A DNA stretch of 64,000 nucleotides, from the NCBI RefSeq assembly GCF_000472865.1, contig NZ_AXAP01000037.1:1-64000 (forward strand), given 5' to 3'. This DNA comes from Bradyrhizobium elkanii WSM2783 (GTDB lineage: Bacteria; Pseudomonadota; Alphaproteobacteria; Rhizobiales; Xanthobacteraceae). This document shows positions 7,625 to 17,271 of the stretch, in pieces. The notes below the pieces were generated by a model. The model saw only the letters and a list, made by a program, of their open reading frames with translations. It was not told the DNA's origin and ran no database searches. A program made the translations under genes and the position numbers. The first letter of the stretch is position 1. The number at the start of each line of letters is the position of its first letter.

Positions 7625-9196
7625 TCAGCCGTTCGGTAGCCCTGCCTTGCGCATACCTTCGGCGATCCGTGCGCGCTGCGCGAGGCAGGTCGGGTTGTCC
7701 ATTGGCGCGATGGCGAGGAAGTGGGAGAGCGTGAAATCGGGATCGAGGGCCAGTCCCGCCTGTACCGAAGCCTGTGCTTCCTCGATCCGCTCGAGATGTG
7801 CCAAGGCCGCGGCAAGGTAGAAGTGAACGAACGCGGCGACATTCCGGTTGGTCTCGATGGATCGCCTAAACCAGTAGGCAGCCGCTTCATCGGCTGCAAG
7901 ATAGGACTGCGCGACACCCGCTGTATTCATCCAACTGAACGCTCGGTTGTCACGTGGCGAAAGCCGAAATGCTTCCATGACGTAGGCTTCAGTTTCTTCG
8001 GCTCGACCGAGATAACATTTGCCAAGCCCAATCCATGCGTAAGCTGTGGCCAGATTTCGATCCAGCGCCAAGGCCCACTCACATTCGGCGATGCCCTGAG
8101 CGGCACGCTTGGTAAAAATCTGGACGACGCCAAGAAGGCAATGCGCCATCGCGTGGTTGGGCACGGACGCCAGGACCTTGGTCAAAGACGTCTCGGCCGC
8201 CAGAAGGCGCGCGGTCCGGTCGCCGGTCTGCATGGACGTTCCCCGCATGGCATCGACAAACGCCATGCCAACCATTGCCTCAGCGTTGCCGGCATCCAGG
8301 CATAAGGCCTGTTCGAAGAACCTGCGCGCATGCGACAGGTTGGCCGGGTCCGATCCCCGGTTCACACACGCCATGCCCTGGAAATACAGGTCCATCGAAT
8401 CCGGAAGCGGCGCCTGCGCCGCCCGCCGCGCCTCAGCCGTGACCAATTCCGTTCCAGGCTGATTGGCAAGACGCGCGCCGATTTCATCCTGCATGTCGAA
8501 GAGATCGGCGATCGGCTTGTCGAACCGTTCTGCCCACAGGTGATTGCCGGTCTCGGCATCAATGAGCTGAACGTTGATACGCATGCGGCTTCCATTACGC
8601 TGCACGGAACCCTCGAGGACATAGCGAACGCCGAGTTCTCGACCGATCTGCTTCAGATCGACATGCTTGCCCTTGTAGGTGAAAGCGGTGTTGCGGCCGA
8701 TCACGAAGATCCCGACCATGCGCGACAGATCCGTGGTCAGGCTCTCGGTCACGCCGTCGACGAAATATTCCTGCTCGGGATCGGAGCTGAGATTGGTGAA
8801 CGGCAGGACGACCAGCGAAGGTTTATCAGGAATGGCAAAGCCCGGTTTCGGCGAGCCGTCCGACACCGTTGCGCCCGCTGGCACAGCCGATTCGTGCACC
8901 GTGCCGATGAAACGGACACCCTTGCGCGGAAACGTTCTGATGAGTCGCTGTTCGTCCCCGGAGTCGCCAATCGCCCTGCGCGCAGCATTCAGGCGCGTGG
9001 TCAGGGCCACATCCGAAACGATGCGGCCTTGCCAGATGGCTTTGATGAGATCGTCCTTGCTGACGACGTGGTCCCGGTTGCCGATCAGATAGCCAAGCAA
9101 GTCGAATACTTTCGGCGCGACAGCGATGACATCCGCGCCGCGACGCAGCTCGCGCCGGGCGGTATCAAATGAAAAATCTTCAAAAATATAACGCAA
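7625..9196 (-). CDS. Winged-helix DNA-binding protein with TolB/FlgO-like domain and TPR repeats
   Basis: This protein of about 523 residues is a one-component regulator. It opens with an OmpR-type winged helix (LRYIFEDFSFDTARREL to RKGVRFIG, about 1-100). A FlgO/TolB-like domain follows (PSLVVLPFTNLSSDPEQEYF to HLWAERFDKPIADLF), then C-terminal tetratricopeptide repeats. Similar proteins are often annotated as adenylate-cyclase-like, but no cyclase domain is present here. The TTG at 9196 is preceded closely by GGGGAAG and gives the usual family start. A further TTG at 9220 has no ribosome-binding site. It is divergent from the binding-protein gene at 9360; the shared 160-base gap may hold its operator. 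The target is unknown. Confidence 0.8.
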   Translation of the reverse strand: MRYIFEDFSFDTARRELRRGADVIAVAPKVFDLLGYLIGNRDHVVSKDDLIKAIWQGRIVSDVALTTRLNAARRAIGDSGDEQRLIRTFPRKGVRFIGTVHESAVPAGATVSDGSPKPGFAIPDKPSLVVLPFTNLSSDPEQEYFVDGVTESLTTDLSRMVGIFVIGRNTAFTYKGKHVDLKQIGRELGVRYVLEGSVQRNGSRMRINVQLIDAETGNHLWAERFDKPIADLFDMQDEIGARLANQPGTELVTAEARRAAQAPLPDSMDLYFQGMACVNRGSDPANLSHARRFFEQALCLDAGNAEAMVGMAFVDAMRGTSMQTGDRTARLLAAETSLTKVLASVPNHAMAHCLLGVVQIFTKRAAQGIAECEWALALDRNLATAYAWIGLGKCYLGRAEETEAYVMEAFRLSPRDNRAFSWMNTAGVAQSYLAADEAAAYWFRRSIETNRNVAAFVHFYLAAALAHLERIEEAQASVQAGLALDPDFTLSHFLAIAPMDNPTCLAQRARIAEGMRKAGLPNG

Positions 9197-9359
9197 GCGA
9201 CTTCCCCGCACGGCGGCCAATCACGGAAGTTTATGCCCGAACGCAAGAGTAAGCCGACGATAAGGAAAAAGTAAGCCGGAGACCAAGCCTGTCCATCCTC
9301 GCCGTGGTACATCCAAAGGTAGAGTAAGCGCGGAATGAGATCAGGTTGGGAGACAGTTG

Positions 9360-10340
9360 ATGATCACACGTCGTGACTTGTTGATCGTGTCGGCGGCCGG
9401 CGTCGCGTTCTCTGCCGCGGGTCTCGTGCAGCGTGCCATCGCACAACCATCGGCAAGAACCGTGCATATACTGACAGGCTTTACGCCGGGGTTGCAGGAC
9501 GCCCTGGCAAGGCTCGTTGCCGGCCAGATGAAGGATTATGCGGAGACGATCGTGGTCGAGACCCGGCCAGGCGCCGCCGGCCGTGTCGCGGTCGAGGCGG
9601 TGAAGACGGCTGACGCCGACGGAACCGTCATGCTGTTCGCGCCGCTTGGATTCATGATGCTCTTTCCGCACGTCTACAAGACGCTCAGATATGAGCCGCG
9701 CGATTTCACGGCGGTGTCGACCGTCGCCTCGACCCCGACCTTGCTGACGGTCGGTCCGAAGGTGCCGGGTGAGGTGAAGACCCTTGCAGATTTCGTCGCC
9801 TGGTGCCGCGCCAACCCAAAGCAGGCCACCTACGGCACGGCGGGTGCCGGCACCACGCTGCATTTCCTTGGCGCGATGCTGGGCCGCACCGCGGGCTTCG
9901 ATTTTCTTCATGTGCCCTATCAAGGCAATGGCGCGATCCAGGATTTGGTCAAAGGAGAGATCGCATCGGCCATTATGCCGGTCGGCAGCTCGCTCGGCCT
10001 TGTCCGATCCGGAGATCTTCGTGCGCTGGCGACCACCGGACCGCGCCACAGTCCGTTTCTTCCTGATGTGCCGACGGTGCGAGAACTCGGCTATCCCTCG
10101 CTTGAGGACCTCACATGGTATGGGTTTTTCGTTCCCGCGCAGACGTCGGCGGGTATTGTCGAGCGCCTCAACGGTTCCATCCAGGCTGCCCTCCGCATCG
10201 ACGAGGTAAGGTCCGGCATGGCAAAGCTGGCAGTTGAGCCCGACGCGATCGCGATGGGCGACTTCGCCCGGCTGATCGCATCCGAATCCGAACGCTGGAA
10301 AGCGATCGTGCAAGCAACGGGATTCACTCCGACCAATTGA
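9360..10340 (+). CDS. Tripartite tricarboxylate transporter (Bug-family) substrate-binding protein
   Basis: This 326-residue periplasmic receptor is of the TctC/Bug family. It has a twin-arginine-like start (MITRRDLLIVSAAGVAF) and a cleavage region near AIAQPS. The family core is VETRPGAAGRVAVEAV, TYGTAGAGTTLHFLG and HVPYQGNGAIQDLV. Such receptors bind carboxylates, aromatic acids or amino-acid derivatives for a TctAB permease. No tctA or tctB is nearby, so it is orphaned, as is common in this genus. ATG at 9360 was chosen over the TTG three bases upstream. GGGAG lies just ahead. The ligand is unknown. Confidence 0.88.
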   Translation: MITRRDLLIVSAAGVAFSAAGLVQRAIAQPSARTVHILTGFTPGLQDALARLVAGQMKDYAETIVVETRPGAAGRVAVEAVKTADADGTVMLFAPLGFMMLFPHVYKTLRYEPRDFTAVSTVASTPTLLTVGPKVPGEVKTLADFVAWCRANPKQATYGTAGAGTTLHFLGAMLGRTAGFDFLHVPYQGNGAIQDLVKGEIASAIMPVGSSLGLVRSGDLRALATTGPRHSPFLPDVPTVRELGYPSLEDLTWYGFFVPAQTSAGIVERLNGSIQAALRIDEVRSGMAKLAVEPDAIAMGDFARLIASESERWKAIVQATGFTPTN

Positions 10341-10389
10341 AGACTCCGACCGACTGCAGTCCCGGGCTCTCATCCTGTTGGAGGAACAC

Positions 10390-11406
10390 ATGAACGGATC
10401 AGAATCGATATTCGATCTCGTGCAGTCCCACCGCGTGACGGCGGCGATCTATGCCGCCGCCAAGCTCGACCTCGCGGAGGCGATCGGAGACGATGCAAAA
10501 TCCATGGCCGAGCTTGCCCGGTTGGTGTCCGCCGACGAAAGCGCGCTGCGCAGGCTGCTCGTTGCGCTGACAACGATTGGGGTCTGCAACCGGGCAAGCG
10601 GGGACAGGTTTACGATCACCGACCTCGGCCGACAGCTTGATCGGAATGCCAATCCCTCTTTCAAGAACTGGGTTCTCTTCGAAGGCGAAGTCCTCGTGCG
10701 ATCCTGGGCCGGCCTTGTCGATTCCGTTCGCTCCGGGAAGACCGCGACCGAGATGCGGGGAGAGGGACACGATCGCTATGCTGTGATGGGCAATTCGCCG
10801 GAAGTCGTCAGCCGGTTCAATGCCGCGATGGTCAGTCTGACGCGGAGCCTCGTTCCGAAGATCGTTCAGGCCTACGATTTCTCGACCTCGCGCGTCGTCA
10901 TGGATCTCGGCGCCGGCTCAGGCGAGCTGATCGCCGGCGTGCTGCTGCATAATCCGCATCTCACGGGAATAGCGTGCGATCTTGTACGCTGCGAGAAGGA
11001 GGCGCGAGCGCATTTCAATCGGGTTGGCATCGCCGACCGCTGCCGGTTCGTTGCCGGCGATTTCTTCGCGGCGGTCCCGAGCGGCGCCGATACAATCCTG
11101 ATGAAGAGCATCCTCCATAATTGGAGGGACGATCGGAGCGAGATCATACTGCGCAAGTGCCGGGATGCGCTTCCAGTGGGCGGCAAGCTGATCATCGTCG
11201 AGCGGATCATGCCAGAACGTCCGACGACATCAGCTCAAGACCGGGAGCGCGCCATGAGCGACCTTAACATGCTGCGGGAGCCGGGCGGCCTGGAGCGCAC
11301 CGAAGCCCAGTACCGCACCCTTGCCGAGTCGGCCGGCTTCACCTTTGCGGGACTCTCCAGCGCTGGCTCGTTCAGCCTGATTCAGTTCGACAAGATCACG
11401 AACTGA
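10390..11406 (+). CDS. SAM-dependent O-methyltransferase (methyltransf_2 type)
   Basis: This is a 338-residue class I methyltransferase. The N-terminal winged-helix dimerisation domain (about 1-90, SIFDLVQSHRVTAAIYAAAKLDL) is the plant-OMT/hydroxyneurosporene methyltransferase type. The SAM-binding loop is VVMDLGAGSGELIAG, and the acidic residue plus active-site histidine lie in MKSILHNWRDD. The ATG at 10390 follows GGAGGA at ideal spacing; the earlier TTG at 10378 is too close to that site to use it. The acceptor could be a phenolic or polyketide-like small molecule. No biosynthetic cluster is evident around it. Confidence 0.85.
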   Translation: MNGSESIFDLVQSHRVTAAIYAAAKLDLAEAIGDDAKSMAELARLVSADESALRRLLVALTTIGVCNRASGDRFTITDLGRQLDRNANPSFKNWVLFEGEVLVRSWAGLVDSVRSGKTATEMRGEGHDRYAVMGNSPEVVSRFNAAMVSLTRSLVPKIVQAYDFSTSRVVMDLGAGSGELIAGVLLHNPHLTGIACDLVRCEKEARAHFNRVGIADRCRFVAGDFFAAVPSGADTILMKSILHNWRDDRSEIILRKCRDALPVGGKLIIVERIMPERPTTSAQDRERAMSDLNMLREPGGLERTEAQYRTLAESAGFTFAGLSSAGSFSLIQFDKITN

Positions 11407-11454
11407 GGTCGGTGCGGAAACTCCGAGTCTGGGTCAGCCGAGCCTCGGCCGACG

Positions 11455-12198
11455 TTAAAGTCTCGCGAGCCAAGCCTCCAGGCGGGTTGGTCCAAGCCGG
11501 GCTGTGCCGCTGGGCGTCAGCGAGGCATCGTCGATCGGCGCGCCATAATACTCTGCGGTTGGATCACCGAAAACGAGCCGGCTGTCGCCTGATGCCTTCA
11601 GGCGGCGCGCAACGAATTCATTGAAGGGCGCCTTCTCCGGGCCTGCAATATCGATCGTGGCGTTCAGCGGCTGCCCGACCGCGACCTCTGCGAGGCAGTC
11701 AACGACATCGTCGGCCGCGATCGGCTGGAACAGGGCCGACGGAACGACAATCCTGTTCCCGACCGCTCCGGTTTCGGCGATAGCGCTCAGGAATTCGAAG
11801 AACTGGGTCGCGCGGACGATGGAGTAGGGAACGCCGGACGATTTGATCAGTGTCTCCTGCGCGATCTTGGCACGAAAATAGGCGATATCCGGCGAGCGGT
11901 CGGTCCCGACAATCGATAGCGCGACGTGATGCGTCACGCCGGCCGCGGTTTCCGCAGCAACGAGATTGCGGGTGGAACGCTCGAAAAAGTCGAGCACTGC
12001 GGCAGGTTCCCAGGATGGCGAATTGGAAACGTCCACCACGACTTGCGCGCCGGTGAGCGCGGCCGCGAGCCCTTCTCCCGTCACCGCGTTCACACCCGAC
12101 CGCGGAGAGGCCGGCACGGCCTCGTGTCCCTGTTGGCTGAGTTTTGCGACCAGCTTCGATCCGATTAGCCCGGTGCCGCCGATGACGATGATCTTCAT
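11455..12198 (-). CDS. NmrA/SDR-like NAD(P)-binding protein
   Basis: This 247-residue atypical short-chain dehydrogenase starts with the Rossmann motif MKIIVIGGTGLIGSKLV. It has no YxxxK active site where a classical SDR would, which fits NmrA-like NAD(P)-binding oxidoreductases or redox sensors. ATG at 12198 follows GGGAG. An upstream in-frame extension to 12282 lacks family similarity. It is convergent with the methyltransferase gene. The substrate is unknown. Confidence 0.82.
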   Translation of the reverse strand: MKIIVIGGTGLIGSKLVAKLSQQGHEAVPASPRSGVNAVTGEGLAAALTGAQVVVDVSNSPSWEPAAVLDFFERSTRNLVAAETAAGVTHHVALSIVGTDRSPDIAYFRAKIAQETLIKSSGVPYSIVRATQFFEFLSAIAETGAVGNRIVVPSALFQPIAADDVVDCLAEVAVGQPLNATIDIAGPEKAPFNEFVARRLKASGDSRLVFGDPTAEYYGAPIDDASLTPSGTARLGPTRLEAWLARL

Positions 12199-12401
12199 GG
12201 CACTCTCCCTCAGCGTTTGACGAAGGCGAGTAGTTCCGGATTGACGACTGGGACGGCTCGCCAACAGGTGCAAATATCTCACGAGCCGCTACGTCCAGCA
12301 ACTCTCGGGAGCGATGATGGAGGATCGCATGAAATGTGGTACTGCGAATGCTGAAAGGCTGAGAGCCGGAGTGGCGGCGGTTCGTGCCTCGGCGAGCAAC
12401 G

Positions 12402-12911
12402 ATGGAATACGAAGTCGCGATCAGTAGCTCAGGTGTGTTGGATACGCTCCGTGCGTTCGATCCCCATGTCGTCGGCACTCTTCCCTTGGCGATTTCCGTG
12501 CCGGGCAGCGATATCGACATCGTCTGTCACGCATTTGACCCGGCGGTCTTTGCCGAGGCGATCTGGAAACAATACCAATCCTGCGATGGCTTTCGTCTTT
12601 ATCAGTGGACCTCCTCGGGACGACCGGTGGTCGCTCGCTTCGAATGGAGCGGGTGGCCCTTCGAGGTGTTCGGCGACACTCGGCCGGTGGATCAGCAGGA
12701 CGGCTGGTTGCATTTCGAGATCGAAAGAAGATTGCTGGCGCTCGACGACGGACGCCTCCGCAAGGCCGTCCTTCAGCAAAGGTCGCTCGGGATCAAGACC
12801 GAGCCCGCCTTCGCAGCCGTTCTTGGGATAGCCGGCGATCCCTATCGCGGCTTGCTCGAACTCGCTTCCGAGACCGACGTTCAGTTGCGCGCTCGGCTGA
12901 ACTCATTGTGA
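12402..12911 (+). CDS. DUF4269 family protein (nucleotidyltransferase-like fold)
   Basis: The 169-residue protein carries the DUF4269 signature GTLPLAISVPGSDIDIVCHA, in which GSDIDI resembles the metal-binding GSxxxD strand of nucleotidyltransferases. WPFEVFGDTRPVDQQDGWLH and the C-terminal AAVLGIAGDPYRGLLEL are also family features. ATG at 12402 was preferred over GTG at 12384, but no strong ribosome-binding site separates them. Function is undescribed; a small-molecule or nucleotide substrate is only a guess from the fold. Confidence 0.75.
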   Translation: MEYEVAISSSGVLDTLRAFDPHVVGTLPLAISVPGSDIDIVCHAFDPAVFAEAIWKQYQSCDGFRLYQWTSSGRPVVARFEWSGWPFEVFGDTRPVDQQDGWLHFEIERRLLALDDGRLRKAVLQQRSLGIKTEPAFAAVLGIAGDPYRGLLELASETDVQLRARLNSL

Positions 12912-13020
12912 GGAATTGTCCGACGCGCCGCTCTGTTACCGCCGTAGCTCAAATTCCGTCGCCTTTGTCGGGCCGATGTCGCATGCTTCAATGACGGAGA
13001 ATGGTAAGCAGGAGCAAGAA

Positions 13021-13815
13021 GTGCCCTACGCGGACGTTAACGGTCAGGGGCTCTATTACGAGGATACGGGCGGCGCTGGCCCGGCGATTGTCTTCTCGCA
13101 CGGACTGTTGCTTGACGGCACCATGTTCTCGCCGCAGGTGATGGCGTTCCGGGACAGATACCGCTGCATCGTGTGGGACGAGCGCGGGCATGGGAAGACT
13201 GCCACGGAAACGTTGCCCGCCTTTTCGTACTACGATTCCGCAAACGATCTCTCCGCGCTTCTTTCGTTTCTCGGCATCGACAGCGCCATTCTCGTCGGCG
13301 TGTCTCAGGGTTCCTTCCTTGGCATGAGATGCGCCTTGATCAATCCCGAACGCGTCCGTGCCTTGGTCTTGATCGCAACGCAGGCGGGCGTAGATGATCC
13401 GAAAACACTCGCGAGCTATCGCGCGCTGCTCGGTGCATGGATCGCGGGCAAGCTGCCGGACGAAATCGCCACCACGGTCGAGCACATCATTTTCGGTCCC
13501 AACTGGCCTGGCGCCTCCGCATGGAGGGAAAAGTGGCGTGCCATGACCGCGCCAAATCTCTTGAGCTGTCTCGACACGCTCGCTCGCCGAGACGATATCA
13601 GCGACAAGATTTCCTCGATCCGCGTCCCCGCACTGGTCATCCATGGTGATGCCGATGCCGCCATTCCACTTTCGAGGGCGCAAGCCATGAAGGCAGCAAT
13701 CCCCAATGCGGAACTGATCCTGATTGCGGGCGGTCACTCCGTCAACATGACGAACCCGGGACCCGTGAACGCAGCCATCACGGACTTCCTTGAACGACAT
13801 CCTCTCGTCTCTTGA
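13021..13815 (+). CDS. Alpha/beta hydrolase
   Basis: This is a 264-residue alpha/beta-hydrolase-fold enzyme. The oxyanion strand is IVFSHGLLLDG. The nucleophile serine is in GVSQGS, the acid in IHGDADAAIP and the catalytic histidine in AGGHSVNM, so the triad is complete. The start is taken as GTG at 13021: AGGAG ends 6 bases upstream, and the product begins MPYADVNGQGLYYEDTG, the usual start of this group. The longer frame back to 12916 overlaps the region just after the previous gene and adds unconserved residues. Closest relatives are peroxidase- or lactonase-type hydrolases; the substrate is unknown. Confidence 0.85.
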   Translation: MPYADVNGQGLYYEDTGGAGPAIVFSHGLLLDGTMFSPQVMAFRDRYRCIVWDERGHGKTATETLPAFSYYDSANDLSALLSFLGIDSAILVGVSQGSFLGMRCALINPERVRALVLIATQAGVDDPKTLASYRALLGAWIAGKLPDEIATTVEHIIFGPNWPGASAWREKWRAMTAPNLLSCLDTLARRDDISDKISSIRVPALVIHGDADAAIPLSRAQAMKAAIPNAELILIAGGHSVNMTNPGPVNAAITDFLERHPLVS

Positions 13816-13902
13816 ACGCTCCGGGCCCGCAAGGCCAGCCGCTCGGCGGGTTGGTACACAAGCCCGGCACACTCCGATACGAGCCTTTTCTTTTTTTGCT
13901 GC

Positions 13903-13930
13903 AGGCTCGACCGCGGGGGCGGTCGAGCCT
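13903..13930. other. Stem-loop between convergent genes
   Basis: AGGCTCGACC (13903-13912) pairs perfectly with GGTCGAGCCT (13921-13930). It sits between the hydrolase stop (13815) and the metalloprotease stop (13948). A T-run lies on the upstream (+) side, so it is not a canonical intrinsic terminator on either strand. Confidence 0.45.
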
Positions 13931-13947
13931 TGATGTCCGAGTCCGTC

Positions 13948-15936
13948 TCAGACGAATAGGATGTCGTTAGTGTGAGCTGCCAGTTGGGCCACTGATACGC
14001 CTTGCAGCGTCAGATGGCCCGCATGTGCATCGACTACCACGTTGCCATGGCCATCATCATGAGAGGCATCTAGCACCGCAGCCGCCGTATCTGCGGCAAA
14101 CATGCCCCGATCGAACTGGAGGAAGTCGTGAAGGACATCAAAGTGTTGAACCGTATTTACCCCGAACTTGTCGTGGAAGACAAAGGTGTCAGCCTCCAGG
14201 TTCGCCTGATCCCCTGCCATCTTGTCTGCGGTAACATTGACGGTGATTGCCTGAACGTCGGTGCCTCCGGGGTGACCGTCGGAGGCCTGGACCTGCACCT
14301 CGTAGGCGTTGTGCGGCTGCTTAGGCAAGGACGCGAAGGCGAGTACACCAGTATGACTGTCGAGGGTGAAGCTGCTCGCATCTGACCCACCAACGATGGA
14401 GTATGTGACGATGTCTCCATTATCGACGTCTTTGGCCTGGACCGTCGTGATCGCAGCATTGTGCACTCGAAGCCAGTAAGTTGCCTCGTCGCCCCCGCCA
14501 CCGGTCTGAATTACAGGAGCATCGTTCTGACCGATCACGGTGATCGAGGCTGTCGCTGTCGAGCTTGCGCCGTGATTGTCGGTCACAGTGTAGGCGAAGG
14601 TGTCGGTCGCCGTCTGCCCGAGAGCCAGGAATTCAAATTGCCCGTTCGGGTCGTAACTGAACGTCCCGTCGTTGTTGTTTATGACGTTGCCTATGGTGCC
14701 GGCAGTGTTGATCGAAAAGCCGTGGGTATCGTCTCTATCGGGATCAGTGAAGTTGGCGGTCAGCGTGACGGCCGGTCCATCCTCGCTTACCCTATCTGCA
14801 ATCGCAATTGCCGACGGAGCGTCGTTGACACCATTTATCGTCAATGCAAACGTGTTGTGCGTGGTGGTTATTCCGTCGCTTACATCGTAATTGAATGTTG
14901 CCGTATCCGTTTCCCCAGCAGACAACCCGTTGAACTTGGCGAAACCTGCAGGGGTAAGAGAAATTGTCGATCCCGATAGCGTGTAGTCGCTGCCCAGCAA
15001 GAGCGTTTGAGCAAGCGTGGATGTACTGACAGTCGTCACGCTGCTGGCCAGATTTTGCACAAACAGGGTATCATTTTCAGCGTCTGACGCCCCGGTGAGT
15101 AGGTTTTGGCTGAGGGTCGGCCCGTCCTCGCCCACCGTTGCTGTCAAAGCAGCCACAGCCGGTGCTGTCTCCACCACTTGCCAACCGATGACATCCATCT
15201 CTCTCAGGTCGGTAAGGCTAACGGCGTTCACCACACCAGATGGGCTGAAGGCGAGGAACGAGTCATTTCCCGCACTCGCTGCCCAATCGCCAAAGTCACC
15301 ATTCGTTGCGGTATTAAAATTGTCTAGATTGGTCGTGCCGCCGTCGATCGAGAAATAACCCGCATTTGTTCCAACGAACTCACGCGTGCCCGCAGCCGAG
15401 AACTTAAAGAGATCGAGGGGATGATCGCCCGCGCCGGTTGCAACCGTGTTGCCGACGGCATTCAACTCTCGCCCCATGATTTCGGTGAACTCGTGTGCAA
15501 CGACGCCGAAGAAGTCAAAGGCGCCTGCCGTGATGCCATCCGTACGGTCGTAATCGAAAGTCGCGGTGTTGCTGAAGCGGATGCTGCCATCGGAGGCTGA
15601 GCCGTTATTGGCGATCATGCCCAGGGCCATTTCCTCGGCAGGCGTCAAAGTCCAGCTGTGCGTCCCGGTGACCGGGTCAGAGGTCGGCAGGCTCGCTACT
15701 GCAGTGGCGTCGTCGGCGGACGTGCTGTCATTTACAAGAGCAGTTCTAATGGCAGTGAACGTCTGAGTGTCGAGGGAGTAGGAACTCGCCCCAAGCCCAC
15801 CAATGTTCGCGAACGAAATGCTGATATCGATCGATGGGGGGTCGGTGAAATGGGCATTGAAGAAATTTGCGACCGCTTGAACCGCAGCTTGCTGCGTGGC
15901 GTTGACGCTGGAATCGAAGCTAACACTGAAGCTCAT
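13948..15936 (-). CDS. Secreted metalloprotease-like protein with cadherin/VCBS repeats and type I secretion C-terminus
   Basis: This 662-residue protein lacks an N-terminal signal peptide. Residues 1-255 form a metalloprotease-like domain with VVAHEFTEIMGR at 146-156 and LREMDVIGW near 244-252. They resemble the HExxE-type NF038122 group, in which the third zinc ligand is not the classical His. Residues about 260-375 and 376-475 are Ig-like/VCBS repeats (EDGP, DTFAYTVTDNHGASSTATA); 480-580 is cadherin-like. The extreme C-terminus, HTNDILFV, is the usual ending of type I secretion (ABC exporter) substrates. No exporter genes are adjacent. GGGAGG precedes the start. Proteolysis is plausible but not shown. 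Confidence 0.75.
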   Translation of the reverse strand: MSFSVSFDSSVNATQQAAVQAVANFFNAHFTDPPSIDISISFANIGGLGASSYSLDTQTFTAIRTALVNDSTSADDATAVASLPTSDPVTGTHSWTLTPAEEMALGMIANNGSASDGSIRFSNTATFDYDRTDGITAGAFDFFGVVAHEFTEIMGRELNAVGNTVATGAGDHPLDLFKFSAAGTREFVGTNAGYFSIDGGTTNLDNFNTATNGDFGDWAASAGNDSFLAFSPSGVVNAVSLTDLREMDVIGWQVVETAPAVAALTATVGEDGPTLSQNLLTGASDAENDTLFVQNLASSVTTVSTSTLAQTLLLGSDYTLSGSTISLTPAGFAKFNGLSAGETDTATFNYDVSDGITTTHNTFALTINGVNDAPSAIAIADRVSEDGPAVTLTANFTDPDRDDTHGFSINTAGTIGNVINNNDGTFSYDPNGQFEFLALGQTATDTFAYTVTDNHGASSTATASITVIGQNDAPVIQTGGGGDEATYWLRVHNAAITTVQAKDVDNGDIVTYSIVGGSDASSFTLDSHTGVLAFASLPKQPHNAYEVQVQASDGHPGGTDVQAITVNVTADKMAGDQANLEADTFVFHDKFGVNTVQHFDVLHDFLQFDRGMFAADTAAAVLDASHDDGHGNVVVDAHAGHLTLQGVSVAQLAAHTNDILFV

Positions 15937-16358
15937 CTTAGCCTCCCTGTGCTAACGCGCTGAGATCCCGGGGCGCGCCCCGGTACACTCACACTGTACC
16001 TTTAGGAGACCAAAAGCGAGAGATCAGTGGGTCTTTGACATGGCGAGCGACTACAACTCGGGCCCGAGCTGGTTGCTTGCTAGCGCCTCAAGCCGTGCAT
16101 TGCTCGCATCAGTGCGTTTAGGGGTGTCCACGCATCATTGCTGCGGTGCATGCGTCCGTTCCCCGCTGTGTCAATGACAAGCTACTCTAAGTGTTCGGCG
16201 TTGATCGGACCATTTGAACTTGTGCCGATGCGCCAAGCGGGCCTTCACAACGCTCGGCAGGGCGGTCGTTTGACCTGCGACCGCCGGCAATTCCGGATCG
16301 GGAGACGATCCGTCGGAATTGCTCCGGCGGATCATTCTCGACAAAACTCGAGCAGCGA
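15937..16358. other. Intergenic region, no gene seen
   Basis: 422 bases lie between the 5' end of the metalloprotease-like gene and the 3' end of the LysR gene, both leftward. It should hold the promoter of the former. I see no convincing open frame or hairpin. Confidence 0.5.
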
Positions 16359-17258
16359 TCATTTGCGGCGGTACCGAAGCGCATCGACCAGCAGCGAGAA
16401 CGCCGGCGATGGCTGCCTGCGGCTCGGGTAGTAGAGGTGATAGCCGGAGAAAGGCGGGCACCAGTCCGACAGGACGCGCACAAGCTGGCCGCTCGACAAA
16501 TACGGCTGCACATGCCCCTCGGTCAGGTAGGCGAGCCCGAAGCCTTTCAAGGCGGCGCTAAGCAGCGCGCCGGCGCCATTGAAGACAAGCTGGCCCTCGA
16601 CGCGCACATTCACTTCACGCCCGTTCTTCTCGAATTCCCAGGCATAGAGGCTCCCGCCATGGGTAGGCAGGCGCAGGTTGATGCAGTTGTGATGGGTCAG
16701 ATCCTGCGGCGTCCGCGGCCGCTTCCGCTTGGAGAAGTAGGAGGGCGCGCCCACGACCGCCATGCGCAGGTCCGGCCCCACCCGGACAGCGATCATGTCC
16801 TTTGCCACCAATTCGCCCGGCCGAATCCCGGCGTCGTACTGGGCCGCGACGATGTTGGTGAGACCGTAGTCGATCAGCACCTCGACCTTGATATCCGGGT
16901 AGTGCGGCAGGATGTTCGCCAGGGCAGGCATCAGGATTGCGTCCGCGGCATGTTCCGTGGCGGTGATCCGGATCGTGCCTGCCGGCTTCTCGCGCAGTTC
17001 GCCCAAGGCCGCCAGCTCGACATCCATCTCGTCGAACTTGGGCCCGATCTTCAGGAACAGCCGTTCGCCGGCCTGAGTTGGTGTGACGCTCCGGGTCGTG
17101 CGGTTCAGCAACCTGACACCCAACCGCTCTTCCAGGCCGCGGACGATCTCGCTGAGGGTCGGTTGCGAGATTCCGAGCTTTGCCGCCGCCCGGGTGAAAC
17201 TTCGCTCCCGCGCCACTGCCAGAAAGGCAAGTAGATCGCTCGCGTTCTCGCGGTCCAT
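16359..17258 (-). CDS. LysR-family transcriptional regulator
   Basis: The 299-residue regulator has a typical N-terminal winged helix (DLLAFLAVARERSFTRAAAKLG, SQPTLSEIVRGLEERLGVRLL) and a C-terminal effector-binding domain from about residue 90. It is transcribed divergently from the operon at 17374-20231 across a 115-base gap. That gap contains an AT-rich imperfect palindrome. By the usual LysR logic it probably controls that operon and itself. The inducer is unknown. Confidence 0.92.
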   Translation of the reverse strand: MDRENASDLLAFLAVARERSFTRAAAKLGISQPTLSEIVRGLEERLGVRLLNRTTRSVTPTQAGERLFLKIGPKFDEMDVELAALGELREKPAGTIRITATEHAADAILMPALANILPHYPDIKVEVLIDYGLTNIVAAQYDAGIRPGELVAKDMIAVRVGPDLRMAVVGAPSYFSKRKRPRTPQDLTHHNCINLRLPTHGGSLYAWEFEKNGREVNVRVEGQLVFNGAGALLSAALKGFGLAYLTEGHVQPYLSSGQLVRVLSDWCPPFSGYHLYYPSRRQPSPAFSLLVDALRYRRK

Positions 17259-17271
17259 TTATAGGCCACTC

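Noticed and set aside
13903-13930. Intrinsic terminator for the hydrolase or the metalloprotease gene
   Set aside because: The stem is good, but the T-run is on the wrong side for the plus strand and reads as A's on the minus strand.
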